The notes: generated by a model from the letters alone, not told the origin. A DNA stretch of 64,000 nucleotides from an uncultured Clostridia bacterium (GCA_937921505.1 CAKZUB010000007.1:1-64000), one strand, 5' to 3'; numbered from the stretch's first letter, positions 46,753 to 56,938 are shown. Numbers and translations are program-made.

Positions 46753-47717
46753 AAAAGATTCTCTCCCTCACATATCTTTGAATAAGTATGAGGTGCTGGA
46801 ACTGTAAAAACTCTATTTTGCAAATAAGAAAAAGGGCCAGTGCAAAGCTCAAATTTGATTTTATACGCACATAAAATCTGATATTTCAAACGATATTTAT
46901 CTTTAAAATATTGATTTTCTAAAGGATCTCCATATTTAGGATCCCCAATAATTGGGTGCCCAATTTGACTTAAATGTGCACGTATTTGATGTGTCTTACC
47001 TGTCACAAGCTGCACTTCAACTAAAGTATATCTGCCATTTGTTTTAAGTGGTAAGATTCTTGTTTCTACTGGCTTAGCGCCTTCTATATAGTGACTTGAG
47101 ATACTTACTACATTTTTGCCTTCTTCTTTTTGATGATATCCTTTTAATACAATAGGTGATGTAATCATCCCTAAAACAATGCTCATATAATATTTAGAAA
47201 TCTGTTTGGTTTTAAGCATCTCACTTAGGCTCTGAGTCGCCACAAGATTCTTGCCTACAAGTACAATCCCAGCTGTATTTCTATCAAGTCTATTACAAGG
47301 TGCGGGTGTAAAACCTTTTGAAATATCTGGGTGATAGCTTTTATTTTCTATTAGATAGCTAAGTACTTCATCTGCTAAGCTATGCCCCGTACTAGTATCT
47401 TTTTGTGTTAAAAGCCCCATGGGCTTATCTATAATAAGAATGTTATCATCTTCATAAACTGTTTTAAAACTAATCGCTACTTCTTCTATTTGTTTGTATA
47501 CAGAAAACTCCTCAAACTGCTCCTCTGTAAAAAAAATGTTAATTAAATCATCTTGCTTTAGAATTTCATTTCCTTGTGGTTTTTTAGAATTATATTTTAT
47601 TTTCTTAGTACGCATGGCGCGGTAAATAAAACTTTTAGGACATTTCTTTAAATATTTCATTAGAAATTTATCCAGCCGCTGGTTTTCTTCAATTGACGAT
47701 ATGGTTATTTGTCTCAT
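46749..47717 (-). CDS. RluA-family RNA pseudouridine synthase
   Basis: An S4 RNA-binding domain at about 12-65 is followed by the RluA/RluC-type catalytic domain. Catalytic Asp145 is in APCNRLDRNTAGIVLVGK; LVTGKTHQIRAHLSQIGHPI near 240 and GDPKYGD follow. 322 residues. The domain order and RLDRNT motif suggest a large-subunit rRNA modifying enzyme (RluC/RluD group); the exact target is not resolvable. Confidence 0.92.
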   Translation of the reverse strand: MRQITISSIEENQRLDKFLMKYLKKCPKSFIYRAMRTKKIKYNSKKPQGNEILKQDDLINIFFTEEQFEEFSVYKQIEEVAISFKTVYEDDNILIIDKPMGLLTQKDTSTGHSLADEVLSYLIENKSYHPDISKGFTPAPCNRLDRNTAGIVLVGKNLVATQSLSEMLKTKQISKYYMSIVLGMITSPIVLKGYHQKEEGKNVVSISSHYIEGAKPVETRILPLKTNGRYTLVEVQLVTGKTHQIRAHLSQIGHPIIGDPKYGDPLENQYFKDKYRLKYQILCAYKIKFELCTGPFSYLQNRVFTVPAPHTYSKICEGENLL

Positions 47718-47729
47718 TGCTCTACCTCT

Positions 47730-48290
47730 CTACATGATCATAGCTTCAATAATTTTTGTATGCTGATCTATCATTTCACTCCTATAGCAGGCATCTTTTT
47801 CTATTTTTAATGCTGCATTTTTGATGCTGCTCATATGAGTGATATGTATAAAATAAATATCTTTTAGGGTAATACCTTTGGCTGCCAACCTATTTTGAAG
47901 CCAAGATTTATGTTTTAGTATAATATTTTCATCATAAGTTAAAAAATAAATACTCCTAGAAGTTATAATGACATGTTCAAATAATACTGTAACTGTATTA
48001 TCTGGAATAATAGCACTATGAAACAAATGATAACTGCCCTTCATGGCTTCTAATACAGCTCCAAATTCAACACTGGGATCTTTAAATCTATTAAAAGACA
48101 TAAAACGCACGATATTTTGAGCAAGTGGCATGACAAATAGTGCTGCCCCTAAAGTATAATAACTGCTGCGTGTTTTTACTATTAGAATACCTGCTGTATA
48201 GATCACAATAATAATTGCCGCATAGATTAGGGCCATCTTTAAAAATTTATTTTTACGCTCTGCAATATAGTTTATTTCTTGTTTGATCAT
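47730..48290 (-). CDS. Hypothetical two-helix membrane protein
   Basis: Not recognised with certainty. 186 residues: a charged start, two membrane helices (about 20-38 and 46-64), then a cytoplasmic part of about 120 residues with no known motif (VLFEHVIITSRSIYFLTYDE). 12 bases upstream of the pseudouridine synthase and eight bases downstream of the SDR gene, so co-transcribed with both. Confidence 0.7.
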   Translation of the reverse strand: MIKQEINYIAERKNKFLKMALIYAAIIIVIYTAGILIVKTRSSYYTLGAALFVMPLAQNIVRFMSFNRFKDPSVEFGAVLEAMKGSYHLFHSAIIPDNTVTVLFEHVIITSRSIYFLTYDENIILKHKSWLQNRLAAKGITLKDIYFIHITHMSSIKNAALKIEKDACYRSEMIDQHTKIIEAMIM

Positions 48291-48298
48291 TTTTTCCT

Positions 48299-49069
48299 CT
48301 ATTCTGCATAAATCATTTTTACTGTCATCCCGCCATCAATCACTAAATTAGTTCCTGTTATAAAGCTTGACGCTTCACTGGTTAAATAGAGTGTAGCCTG
48401 TGCAATATCTTCTGGTACGCCTACCCGCCCTGTAAGATGTTGGTGATGATCTTTATCAGTAAGTGTTGTAAACTTGCGTTCTTTTTTCTTTTTCCAACCC
48501 GAAACATCAATCCATCCTGGACTAATAGCATTCACTCTGACTTTAGGCGCAAGACTGTTGGCTAAAGAATGTGTAAGTGCTGCAAGCGCTCCTTTTGAAG
48601 CTGAATAAGGCTCTGTATGAGGTTCACTCATTAACGTTCTTGTTGATAGAATATTGATAATACTACTTCCTTCTGACATATGGTATGCAGAGTACTTAGC
48701 ACAAATATAAGCACCTGTTACATTAATACGCATTACTTTCTCAAATTCTTCAACGCTTCTTGTAAAAAGAGTATTGTGCTCACTATGAGTTGTAACGGCT
48801 GCATTATTAATAAGAATATCTATTTTACCATATCTTTCAACAACCTGGTTTACCATACGCTTAACAGACTCTTCACACCCTACATCTGTAAGAATAAATA
48901 AACAGTCTCCGCCTAAGCTTTTTATATATGCTTTAGTTTCAAGTCCAGCTTCTTCATCAATTTCTGCAATAATCACACTCGCCTTTTTTTTCGCATATTC
49001 TACTGCAATGCAATTGCCTATTCCTTGTCCGCTTCCTGTCACAATAACTACTTTCCCCAAATAATCCAT
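48299..49069 (-). CDS. SDR-family oxidoreductase
   Basis: Classical short-chain dehydrogenase/reductase. NAD(P)-binding TGSGQGIG at 11-18, NNAAVTT near 88, the catalytic Tyr-x3-Lys in PYSASKGALAAL near 155, and the C-terminal ITGTNLVIDGGMTV. 256 residues, normal. An acidic residue after the second strand (IAEIDEEAG) suggests NAD preference. GAGGTGAAGG ribosome binding site. Substrate unknown. Confidence 0.9.
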   Translation of the reverse strand: MDYLGKVVIVTGSGQGIGNCIAVEYAKKKASVIIAEIDEEAGLETKAYIKSLGGDCLFILTDVGCEESVKRMVNQVVERYGKIDILINNAAVTTHSEHNTLFTRSVEEFEKVMRINVTGAYICAKYSAYHMSEGSSIINILSTRTLMSEPHTEPYSASKGALAALTHSLANSLAPKVRVNAISPGWIDVSGWKKKKERKFTTLTDKDHHQHLTGRVGVPEDIAQATLYLTSEASSFITGTNLVIDGGMTVKMIYAE

Positions 49070-49109
49070 ACCTTCACCTCATCACGCTAGTCTTTTAGCC
49101 CACAGTATA

Positions 49110-49727
49110 TTATCTTTTAATGATTTCTTCTAGCAATGTATTCATCTGATCTTTAGTAATAGCTCTTGTTACAACGAGCAGCTGGTTGAGTTGTTCATTG
49201 CAATAAAAATGTGCGTAAAATAATTCAGCAAAGTCCATATCATCTATCATTCCCGAATAAAATAATTCTAATAACTGATCTACATCGGATCCACTCTTTA
49301 CAATACAGATTCTATGTCCTATATTTTCTAATAGGTCTTGATAACAGGTATAATTTAAATTTGCGCTTGGTATATAAAAACTTACCCTATAAGCTGTACT
49401 TATTTTAGAAGGTTTCACGCTAAATACGCGTCCTATTCCTGCATCAAGAACCTCTTTTTTAGCTCTGCTCATTTTATATTGAATACCATATGCTTTTAAT
49501 TTTTGCTGCAAAGCCTCAATGTACTCTGTAGGATTTAGTCTCATTGCGGGTGAAAAAAGTGATGTATCTATATCTACAATAATATCTTGACCTGCCATAA
49601 GATTTTTAATGATTTGATACCTTACATTTTCTACCCGTGCTATTGCCTTCTGGTACTCTATATGGTGTGTTGTTGCTTCTTTGTTCTGCTTAGTTTGACA
49701 TTGTATTATTTTTTTGTTAAATAACAT
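49110..49727 (-). CDS. Hypothetical protein
   Basis: 205 residues, soluble, no recognised domain. Mixed alpha/beta composition with a basic N-terminus. LMAGQDIIVDIDTSLFSPAM and SGMIDDMDFAELFYAHFYCN are the most distinctive stretches. GGAGG ribosome binding site. It lies between a small membrane protein and the SDR gene on the same strand, with short gaps. Confidence 0.7.
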   Translation of the reverse strand: MLFNKKIIQCQTKQNKEATTHHIEYQKAIARVENVRYQIIKNLMAGQDIIVDIDTSLFSPAMRLNPTEYIEALQQKLKAYGIQYKMSRAKKEVLDAGIGRVFSVKPSKISTAYRVSFYIPSANLNYTCYQDLLENIGHRICIVKSGSDVDQLLELFYSGMIDDMDFAELFYAHFYCNEQLNQLLVVTRAITKDQMNTLLEEIIKR

Positions 49728-49746
49728 GATTCCTCCTAAGTATAAC

Positions 49747-50016
49747 TTAGTCTTCTTTTTCTTGTGCTTCTGCTTCTATTTCATGACCGAGTATTTCTTC
49801 TTGGTCCCCAGTAATATCTTTTTGATTTCTGCGTGCATATGTTTTTGGAAGAACAAGCAGCAAGTATAAGGCTCCAAACATAACCACATACTCTACTCCT
49901 CTCATAATCCTTGCATTTATCGTTATACCAGTAAGCATTTGGAATACCCCAAGACCTATCATTAGCGCTGCAAGTATAATTACAATTATTCTTCTATTTT
50001 TATATATAAAGTCCAT
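49747..50016 (-). CDS. Small two-helix membrane protein
   Basis: 89 residues with membrane helices at about 9-27 and 40-56 and an acidic tail ending in GHEIEAEAQEKED. The ATG at 50016 has AAAGGA about eight bases upstream; the GTG at 50040 has none. No family recognised. Confidence 0.7.
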   Translation of the reverse strand: MDFIYKNRRIIVIILAALMIGLGVFQMLTGITINARIMRGVEYVVMFGALYLLLVLPKTYARRNQKDITGDQEEILGHEIEAEAQEKED

Positions 50017-50116
50017 TATTTCTTTCCTTTCTATTTCCACTCTATTTGTCCGTACTCATTATAGCAAATAAAAGGCTTATCGTATACTCTTTTAGAGAAT
50101 TCTAGGCTTCATTTAC

Positions 50117-50149
50117 AAGAAAAGAGGCAGCTTGCGCTCCTCTTTTCTT
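50117..50149 (-). terminator. Terminator of the M16C peptidase gene
   Basis: Perfect 11-bp stem AAGAAAAGAGG / CCTCTTTTCTT, five bases beyond the peptidase stop; the T-rich arm gives it a tail on the minus strand. Confidence 0.75.
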
Positions 50150-50153
50150 AGTC

Positions 50154-53057
50154 TTACACAGTTGTGATATCACTAAATAATTCTTTAACCTTTTCTACGT
50201 TTTGTGCATTTGAGAAAACACAATACATCTGCTCTTTAATACATGCTTCGATTAAAGCAGAAAATCCCTGTATTGTCTTATTGGTTGTTTCAAAAAGTTC
50301 ATCCCTTGAGCGCTGCAACTCTTCTTTTGTAACACCCATAAGATAATAAAGCTGTGCCGTTCTTCCTTCTGTTAGTGGCGTAAACGGAAAATCTAGATTA
50401 CTAATTGTTCCTATGAGATACTGTAGTATTTCCCGATCTGTTAAATTAATTTCTTTAAGATACTGTGGAATTTGCTTATAAACTTCCAAAGTTTCTTTAA
50501 GATTTGGATCTCTATAAGAAACTAAAAACATGTTCCCACTTTTTCTAAAATCACAAAAACAACCATAGGCGCCGTTTTGAACTCTGACTTTACTCCATAA
50601 ATATTCCATAGATAAAATAGACTTTAAGAGCATCATGCTCCCACTGTATTCATATCCTAATGCCTTAAAATTATATCCCATTGCCACATAGTTAACTTGT
50701 GTTGGATAGACTAAAGCTTCTTTTACAGGGGTCATATCAAATTTCATATTAAGCTTATCTGTAGAAATATAAGGCAGTTCATTGATGCTTTTTTGAATAA
50801 CATCTGTAACACAATCAACTTGATTATCATCTGTTGTAAGTCCTACTACTATTCTAGCTTTATTGGCCAATTGATGATAGGCCACGTTAAGCATGTCAAT
50901 GACTTCATCTTGTTTTTGAGACCAGTTTTTTTCTATCTCACAGACGAAATGATAAAAAGTAATCCCTTTTGTTTTTTCTTCGAAATGCTCTGCATTAGAA
51001 AAATTCGAAAGAAGTCTTCCATATGCAATACGATGGCCCTCACTGCTTATAGCCGTTTCCATCATAGCCTTCATCTCTCTGATGATCTCAATAATCCTGT
51101 TTTTATTTTCTATCAGCGTATTTTGTAGTATCTCTTTTAAAATAGCTACTTGTTGAGGCACTTTATCTACTAAAGCTTTTGATTTGAGCTGAAAAACAGG
51201 TAAATATTGATTAAATGTACGATTATCATTAAGTGCCTGTATATGATACTCTAGACCCCCAATATTTTCATCGATATAAGATGATAAAGCTTCATATTTA
51301 TAATTTTTGGTGTCAAGCTTTCCAAGCATACCAACTATCATTCCTAAATAAGGCATATATTTATCTTCAAGATCATCTAGCTTAATATACCAGTTCATAT
51401 AGGCAATTTTATTGGTGAAGATAGGTGTTACAATATAAGTCGTCTCTTGCTTAGAAATTACTGTATAGCGAGGATAAGTGATTTTTCTTCGTAAGTCTTC
51501 TTTTTTTAGGAGTGGAATACTATGACGTAATTCTTCTGAATCTATTTGTTCCTGAAATTGTTTAAATCTCTCTGTCTCGTTAATTTTTTGTTTTAACTCT
51601 TCTTTTGTTAGACTTACTTTCATTTTTTCAAGCTTTATGCGTACTTCATCTTCTAGTTCATTTTCAAGGCCCATCTTTGGATAAAGTTCAACCTTACTGC
51701 AATGCTTACTCTTTAAAATATACTGCTTAATAAGATCTTCAAAATAACCTGTATGCATCTGTTTCTTAAGATAACTTATATCTTCATCATATTTTAGGTT
51801 CATAAATGGAGAGGCATCATAAATCCAGTTTTTTATTGCTCCCATTGCATAAAATAATCCTTTAGAGTGACCACTTGAATCACCTTCTCTAAGTTCAAAC
51901 TCTTTAACTTGAAGCGCGCCCTTTAAAAGATGATGTGGAATACCTTCATTTGCAATCTTTTCAAGAGTTTCTAAAACTAAGGTATAAAATCTTTCTCGTT
52001 TATCCTCTGAAACATTTTTAGCGACTATACTAAGTATAGGTTGTTTAAGATGGGTTTGGAACACCCCAAATACATCTTCTCCTATGCCCTCAGCAATAAG
52101 TGCTTTTTTAAGAGGAGCTGCTGGAGTATCTAAGAGTAGATATTCAAGCAGTGCTACTGCCAGCACCAGCCTTCTGTCCATAGTTTCTCCTACTACAAAG
52201 TTATAGGATAAAAATAAACCATTGTTATTATCGTCTGTTGCTGAGTAATAGCCTCTTTTCTCTATTACTTTATCAAAAGGTGCTTGATTACTTAGCTCAC
52301 TATGAATAGTTTTATATTCAAATTTTGATAAATAGTCTTGGTCAATATACTCTAGCGTTTTTTGAATATCCAACTTGCCATATAAACATAAGTAGCTGTT
52401 TGAAGGATGGTAATAAGTCTTATGAAAATTTAAAAATTCTTCATAGCTTAGATTTGGAATAAACTTTGGTGATCCTCCTGATTCATGAGCATATGCTGTG
52501 TCTGGAAACAATGATTCTTTAATCATCCTAAAACCTATTTCTTCTTGGGATGAAAAGGCACCCTTCATTTCATTATAAACAACACCCTTATATTCAATAG
52601 GTGCCTTTTCATCTTCAATATGATAACGCCATCCTTCTTGCCTAAGTATTTCTGGATTTTCATATATTTTTGGGAAAAACACTGCATCTAAATAAACATC
52701 CATCAAATTATTAAAGTCTTTGTCATTTTGACTTGAAATAGGATACAATGTCTTATCAGGGTAAGTCATTGCATTAAGATACGTATTCAAAGATCCCTTT
52801 GCAAGTTCAACAAACGGATCTTTAAGCGGATATTTTTTAGATCCACATAGCACTGAATGTTCTAAGATGTGTGGCACCCCAGTACTATCACTTGGGGGCG
52901 TCCTAAATCCTATACAGAAAGTCTTATGCACATCATCATTTTCTATAAATAAAATCTTAGCTTTTGTTTGATCGTGTATATAAATATGGGCTGTACTATT
53001 AATTTCCTTAATATATTCATCTTCTTTTAGCGTATAGCCTTTTACTAACCTAGTCAC
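50154..53057 (-). CDS. M16C zinc peptidase (presequence-protease-like)
   Basis: A large, two-halved M16 peptidase of the PreP type. The inverted zinc motif HxxEH reads HILEH at 63-67, with the distal Glu in GVVYNEMKGAFSS. A central coiled coil links the halves (about 480-530, YPKMGLENELEDEVRIKLEK). 967 residues, complete, no signal peptide, so a cytoplasmic oligopeptidase is likely. It stands alone between two terminators. Confidence 0.92.
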   Translation of the reverse strand: MTRLVKGYTLKEDEYIKEINSTAHIYIHDQTKAKILFIENDDVHKTFCIGFRTPPSDSTGVPHILEHSVLCGSKKYPLKDPFVELAKGSLNTYLNAMTYPDKTLYPISSQNDKDFNNLMDVYLDAVFFPKIYENPEILRQEGWRYHIEDEKAPIEYKGVVYNEMKGAFSSQEEIGFRMIKESLFPDTAYAHESGGSPKFIPNLSYEEFLNFHKTYYHPSNSYLCLYGKLDIQKTLEYIDQDYLSKFEYKTIHSELSNQAPFDKVIEKRGYYSATDDNNNGLFLSYNFVVGETMDRRLVLAVALLEYLLLDTPAAPLKKALIAEGIGEDVFGVFQTHLKQPILSIVAKNVSEDKRERFYTLVLETLEKIANEGIPHHLLKGALQVKEFELREGDSSGHSKGLFYAMGAIKNWIYDASPFMNLKYDEDISYLKKQMHTGYFEDLIKQYILKSKHCSKVELYPKMGLENELEDEVRIKLEKMKVSLTKEELKQKINETERFKQFQEQIDSEELRHSIPLLKKEDLRRKITYPRYTVISKQETTYIVTPIFTNKIAYMNWYIKLDDLEDKYMPYLGMIVGMLGKLDTKNYKYEALSSYIDENIGGLEYHIQALNDNRTFNQYLPVFQLKSKALVDKVPQQVAILKEILQNTLIENKNRIIEIIREMKAMMETAISSEGHRIAYGRLLSNFSNAEHFEEKTKGITFYHFVCEIEKNWSQKQDEVIDMLNVAYHQLANKARIVVGLTTDDNQVDCVTDVIQKSINELPYISTDKLNMKFDMTPVKEALVYPTQVNYVAMGYNFKALGYEYSGSMMLLKSILSMEYLWSKVRVQNGAYGCFCDFRKSGNMFLVSYRDPNLKETLEVYKQIPQYLKEINLTDREILQYLIGTISNLDFPFTPLTEGRTAQLYYLMGVTKEELQRSRDELFETTNKTIQGFSALIEACIKEQMYCVFSNAQNVEKVKELFSDITTV

Positions 53058-53193
53058 ATATTCCCCTCCTAAATATCATTTCATTGTTAATTTATAAACC
53101 ATTGTTCAATTATAATCTTTAATGCCTTTTTTGTCTACATAACAAGCTTTTATAGCTATTACTTACTTTTATTATTATGCGTATTAAATGAAA

Positions 53194-53221
53194 AAAAATA
53201 ACACCTTAGCGTGTTATTTTT
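53194..53221 (-). terminator. Terminator of the recG-coaD transcript
   Basis: AAAAATAACAC / GTGTTATTTTT (53194-53204 and 53211-53221) overlaps the stop of the coiled-coil gene; on the minus strand the T-rich arm runs into TTTCATTT. Confidence 0.8.
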
Positions 53222-53771
53222 AATCTCTTGTGTTATTCATTTGGCTTGTCATACCTTTAAGCTCTTGCCTGTTATCATAAATTTCCCTTAAAACATCTGT
53301 AATATAATTCTCAAATTGTTGTACTTCTTTATGTATTGTTTCTAGTGAAGTCTTTAACCGAATCTCTACATCTTTAAATATTTCTTCTGCATATTCAACT
53401 GAACCCATATGGATTTGTCTTGCATCGTGCCTCGCTGTTTCAATAATATGCTCTGACCTTTCAGTCGCATATTGAGTAATTTCATGTTGTTCAATAAGAC
53501 TTTGAAGTTTTTCATGAGCCTCTTCTATAATAATATGGGCTTCTTTTTGAGCTTCTGCCAATATTTTATTACGCTCTTCAACAATCCAAATAGACTGTTG
53601 GACTTCTGTCGGCAGCTTAAGTCTAATATCTCTTATCACATCAATAAGATGCTCTCTGTCAATTGCAATTTTACCTGATAAAAAACTTGGCTTGCCCTCT
53701 TCAACAATATCTTCTAATTGATCTAATAAAATAGCTATTTCCCCACATCTGCTGTTTTCCACGTTACACAT
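53220..53771 (-). CDS. Coiled-coil protein next to coaD
   Basis: 183 residues, almost wholly helical. From about 60 to 160 it forms a continuous coiled coil with many Glu, Gln, His and Ala (EAQKEAHIIIEEAHEKLQSL), similar in style to DivIVA or ATP-synthase b-subunit helices. Homologues sit in the same place after coaD in other Clostridia; function unknown. It starts five bases after coaD, so co-translated. Confidence 0.75.
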   Translation of the reverse strand: MCNVENSRCGEIAILLDQLEDIVEEGKPSFLSGKIAIDREHLIDVIRDIRLKLPTEVQQSIWIVEERNKILAEAQKEAHIIIEEAHEKLQSLIEQHEITQYATERSEHIIETARHDARQIHMGSVEYAEEIFKDVEIRLKTSLETIHKEVQQFENYITDVLREIYDNRQELKGMTSQMNNTRD

Positions 53772-53776
53772 CCTCC

Positions 53777-54256
53777 TTACTTAAATTTGTCTTTTAGCTT
53801 ATCTTTTACACTCCCCGGAACCAAATCATCAAAATCTCCATGAAACATAGCTAGTTCCTTGACTGCACTTGAACTTAAGAATGAATACTTTGCCTGTGTG
53901 ACAAGAAAGACTGTTTCTATTTCTGGGGACATATTTTTATTAATTTGTGCCATTTGCATTTCAAGTTCCAAATCCATAACTGCCCTAAGCCCTCGGACAA
54001 TAATACTTGCTTCTTTATACTTTGCATAGTCTACTAAAAGTCCCGAGAAACTGTCTATTTCAACATTCGAAAGATGTGCTGTACACTCTTTAAGCATCGC
54101 TATTCTTTCATCAATCGTAAATAATCCTGCGTTTTTTCTAGGATTCATCAGTACTGATACAATAAGTTTATCGACCACTCTTGATGATCTCTCAATAATA
54201 TCCATATGACCATTAGTGACCGGATCAAAACTTCCCGGATAAATTCCTATTTTCAC
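53777..54256 (-). CDS. coaD: Phosphopantetheine adenylyltransferase
   Basis: Penultimate step of coenzyme A synthesis. Nucleotidyltransferase motif GSFDPVTNGHMDI at 8-20, RGLRAV near 90, and SFLSSSAVKELA near 128-139 (the ISST-type ATP loop). 159 residues, standard. It overlaps the end of rsmD by 32 bases, longer than most overlaps in this window. Confidence 0.96.
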   Translation of the reverse strand: MKIGIYPGSFDPVTNGHMDIIERSSRVVDKLIVSVLMNPRKNAGLFTIDERIAMLKECTAHLSNVEIDSFSGLLVDYAKYKEASIIVRGLRAVMDLELEMQMAQINKNMSPEIETVFLVTQAKYSFLSSSAVKELAMFHGDFDDLVPGSVKDKLKDKFK

Positions 54257-54809
54257 TGTTTTTTTCCTTTCTTAGAAAACTAAGTGTAGTTGTCTTATAT
54301 ACCTTTTCTTTCCATAATACCAAATTTTGTGGTAAAAATACAAGTGTATTTGTGCTTCTTTCCAAAATAATATAACCTTCTTCGTTTAAGAGCTCATTTG
54401 CAACAATTTTTTCAAGTATATTTTCGACATTTTTCATGGCATACGGAGGATCTAAAAAGATGATATCAAACCTTTGAGATTTGGCAATAAGTTTATCTAA
54501 AGCTGAAAGAACATCCATCTCATAAATAGCCGCTGCGTCCTGCAATTTTGTTTTGTTTAAGTTGGTTCTAAGTGCTGCTAGCGCATGTTTATCTTTTTCA
54601 ACAAATACCACAAGCTTTGCTCCCCGGCTAAGAGACTCAATACCAATAGCACCACTTCCGCTAAATAAGTCTAAAAACATACATTCTGGCATATCAAAGG
54701 CTATCATATTAAATAACGTTTCTTTAATTCTATCTATTGTAGGTCTTGTTGTTATGCCTTCTGGAGAAACGAGCCGTGTTCCTCTACATTTTCCACTAAT
54801 TACACGCAA
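54225..54809 (-). CDS. rsmD: 16S rRNA (guanine966-N2)-methyltransferase
   Basis: MRVISGKCRGTRLVSPEGIT is the typical N-terminus; AdoMet motif LDLFSGSGAIGIESLSRGA near 44-62 and the catalytic DPPY in IIFLDPPYAM near 120 follow. 194 residues; the C-terminal tail that overlaps coaD is poorly conserved. Downstream of recG by 24 bases. Confidence 0.95.
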   Translation of the reverse strand: MRVISGKCRGTRLVSPEGITTRPTIDRIKETLFNMIAFDMPECMFLDLFSGSGAIGIESLSRGAKLVVFVEKDKHALAALRTNLNKTKLQDAAAIYEMDVLSALDKLIAKSQRFDIIFLDPPYAMKNVENILEKIVANELLNEEGYIILERSTNTLVFLPQNLVLWKEKVYKTTTLSFLRKEKNSENRNLSGKF

Positions 54810-54833
54810 AACTTTACCTCCTTATTATATTGA

Positions 54834-56897
54834 TTAAAGTGCATGATGAAGTTCTTCCATCTCTAGCCTGGCGATTACTTCATCATAGACTAATTTATTT
54901 TCTTCTAAGCTTAGGTCTGGATCTATAGCTAGTATATTTTTTACACATTTTTGAACTTCTTTTAATACTTTGGCATCTGTATAAAGATTAGCAATCTTCA
55001 TCTCTGGAAGTCCATGTTGTTTTGTCCCAAAAAACTCGCCAGGTCCCCTTAATTTAAGGTCTGTTTCTGCAATAACAAAACCATCTGTGCTTTCTTCCAT
55101 AATTTTAAGACGCTTTTTGGTAATCTTATTTTTCGAATCACTGACTAATATACAATAAGACTGGTAAGTCCCTCTACCCACTCTTCCTCTTAGCTGATGA
55201 AGCTGTGCAAGTCCAAATCGCTCTGCATTTTCAATAAGCATAACTGTTGCATTAGGTACATTCACACCCACTTCTATAACTGTTGTCGCAACAAGTATCT
55301 GAGTTTCTCCTAGCGCAAACCTTCTCATAACTTCATTTTTCTCTTTAGGCTTCATTTTTCCATGTAAATACTCTACCTTGAGTGTTGGAAACACTTCTGT
55401 CTTAAGAGAATAACTATAGTCTAATACATTTTGCAAGTCACTATTTGCAGCATTATCTTCTACCATAGGACAAATGATATAGCATTGTCTTCCAGCTTGA
55501 ACTTCTTTTTCAATAAACCTATAAATTCTTGTGTGATAAGCCGAATCTACTGCATTAGTTTTGATAGGTTGCCTACCTGGAGGCAGCTCATTAATAATTG
55601 AAATATCCATATCCCCATATAATATTAATGCTAAAGTTCTTGGAATAGGTGTAGCTGTCATAACAATCACGTCAGGCGTAACACCTTTTTCTGAGAGTTT
55701 CAACCTTTGTCTTACTCCAAAGCGATGTTGTTCATCTGTAATGACAAGTCCTAGTTTGGGTATTTCAACTTGCTCTTCAATGAGTGCATGCGTACCTACT
55801 ATAAGCTGTATTTTTTGACCTTTAACGTCTTGAATAAGTTCGTTTTTCTGTTTTTTAGTTGTTGATCCTGTAAGAAGTGCTACCTTAATTTGAAAAGGTT
55901 CCATAAGCTCTTTTAAAAACTCATAGTGCTGTATAGCTAAGACTTCTGTAGGTGCCATGAGCGCAGTCTGATATCCATTTTGAATAGCATTAAATAATGC
56001 AAGAGCTGCTATAACTGTCTTTCCTGAACCTACATCTCCTTGTACTAGTCGGTTCATAGCTGTCTGACTTTCCATATCTTCCATAATTTCTTTAAGAACA
56101 TGCTTTTGAGCATTTGTAAGCTTAAAAGGCAACTTCTCTAAAAATAGCTTAAATGTCTTAGGTGTAGTATACTTAATCCCTAAGGTCTTTTTTGCAAAAT
56201 CAGACTTGAGGCTGTACAGGGCCAGTTGTAACATAAATAATTCTTCAAAAACTAATCTTTTTCTAGCTTCAAAAAAAGCTTGTGAATTTTTAGGAAAATG
56301 TATGTTCATCACTGCATATTTTTTATCTACTAGTTGATAGTCTCTTTGTATAGATGCAGGCATATAATCTGTAATAAAAGGCATACATGATGCTAGACTC
56401 TTTTCTATAAGCCCTCTTATAACTTTCTGAGATAATTTACTGGTCGCATTGTAAATAGGTGTTATCTTGGCAACTTGCTCAATATGATTAATATCTGTCA
56501 CCTTTTCATATTCGGGCGATTCCATTTCTATTTTTGCATATTTACGTCTTATTTTCCCATAGAGTAAATATTTTTCTCCTACTTCAAAGTTATTTTTCAT
56601 GTAAGCTTGTCCATAAAAAGTGACATAAATACTGCCAGTCTCATCTTTTACTCTAAAGGTAACGATAATTTTCCCTGCTTTTTTAGCTATTTGAGGCTTT
56701 GAAGCAATCACTACTAGAATGTTATTATGTTCATCCATTATGCTGTCTTTAATGGGTGTTATTTTTCTTCTGTCTTCATATTCTCTAGGGTAGTGTTCAA
56801 TCATATCTTTTAATGTATAGATTTGCAGCTTATTAAGCTTTGCAGCAACTTGAGCTCCAACTCCCTTTAGTGTAAGTATTGACTGATTTAACCCCAT
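54834..56897 (-). CDS. recG: ATP-dependent DNA helicase RecG
   Basis: Branch-migration helicase acting on stalled forks. N-terminal wedge OB-fold at about 60-150, Walker A VQGDVGSGKTV, DEQHRFG (DEAD-box), TATPIPRTL, and the C-terminal RecG-specific LKLRGPGEFFGTKQHGLPE. 687 residues, normal. GGAGG site seven bases before ATG. First gene of recG-rsmD-coaD-coiled-coil. Confidence 0.96.
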   Translation of the reverse strand: MGLNQSILTLKGVGAQVAAKLNKLQIYTLKDMIEHYPREYEDRRKITPIKDSIMDEHNNILVVIASKPQIAKKAGKIIVTFRVKDETGSIYVTFYGQAYMKNNFEVGEKYLLYGKIRRKYAKIEMESPEYEKVTDINHIEQVAKITPIYNATSKLSQKVIRGLIEKSLASCMPFITDYMPASIQRDYQLVDKKYAVMNIHFPKNSQAFFEARKRLVFEELFMLQLALYSLKSDFAKKTLGIKYTTPKTFKLFLEKLPFKLTNAQKHVLKEIMEDMESQTAMNRLVQGDVGSGKTVIAALALFNAIQNGYQTALMAPTEVLAIQHYEFLKELMEPFQIKVALLTGSTTKKQKNELIQDVKGQKIQLIVGTHALIEEQVEIPKLGLVITDEQHRFGVRQRLKLSEKGVTPDVIVMTATPIPRTLALILYGDMDISIINELPPGRQPIKTNAVDSAYHTRIYRFIEKEVQAGRQCYIICPMVEDNAANSDLQNVLDYSYSLKTEVFPTLKVEYLHGKMKPKEKNEVMRRFALGETQILVATTVIEVGVNVPNATVMLIENAERFGLAQLHQLRGRVGRGTYQSYCILVSDSKNKITKKRLKIMEESTDGFVIAETDLKLRGPGEFFGTKQHGLPEMKIANLYTDAKVLKEVQKCVKNILAIDPDLSLEENKLVYDEVIARLEMEELHHAL

Positions 56898-56908
56898 TTA
56901 TATGCCTC

Positions 56909-56938
56909 CTAAACTAATCTAAACTAGCCTAAACTAAA
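56909..56938. repeat. Three 10-bp tandem repeats
   Basis: Three units sharing CTAAACTA (56909, 56919, 56929) stand exactly ten bases apart, between the recG ribosome binding site and a terminator hairpin. Confidence 0.8.
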
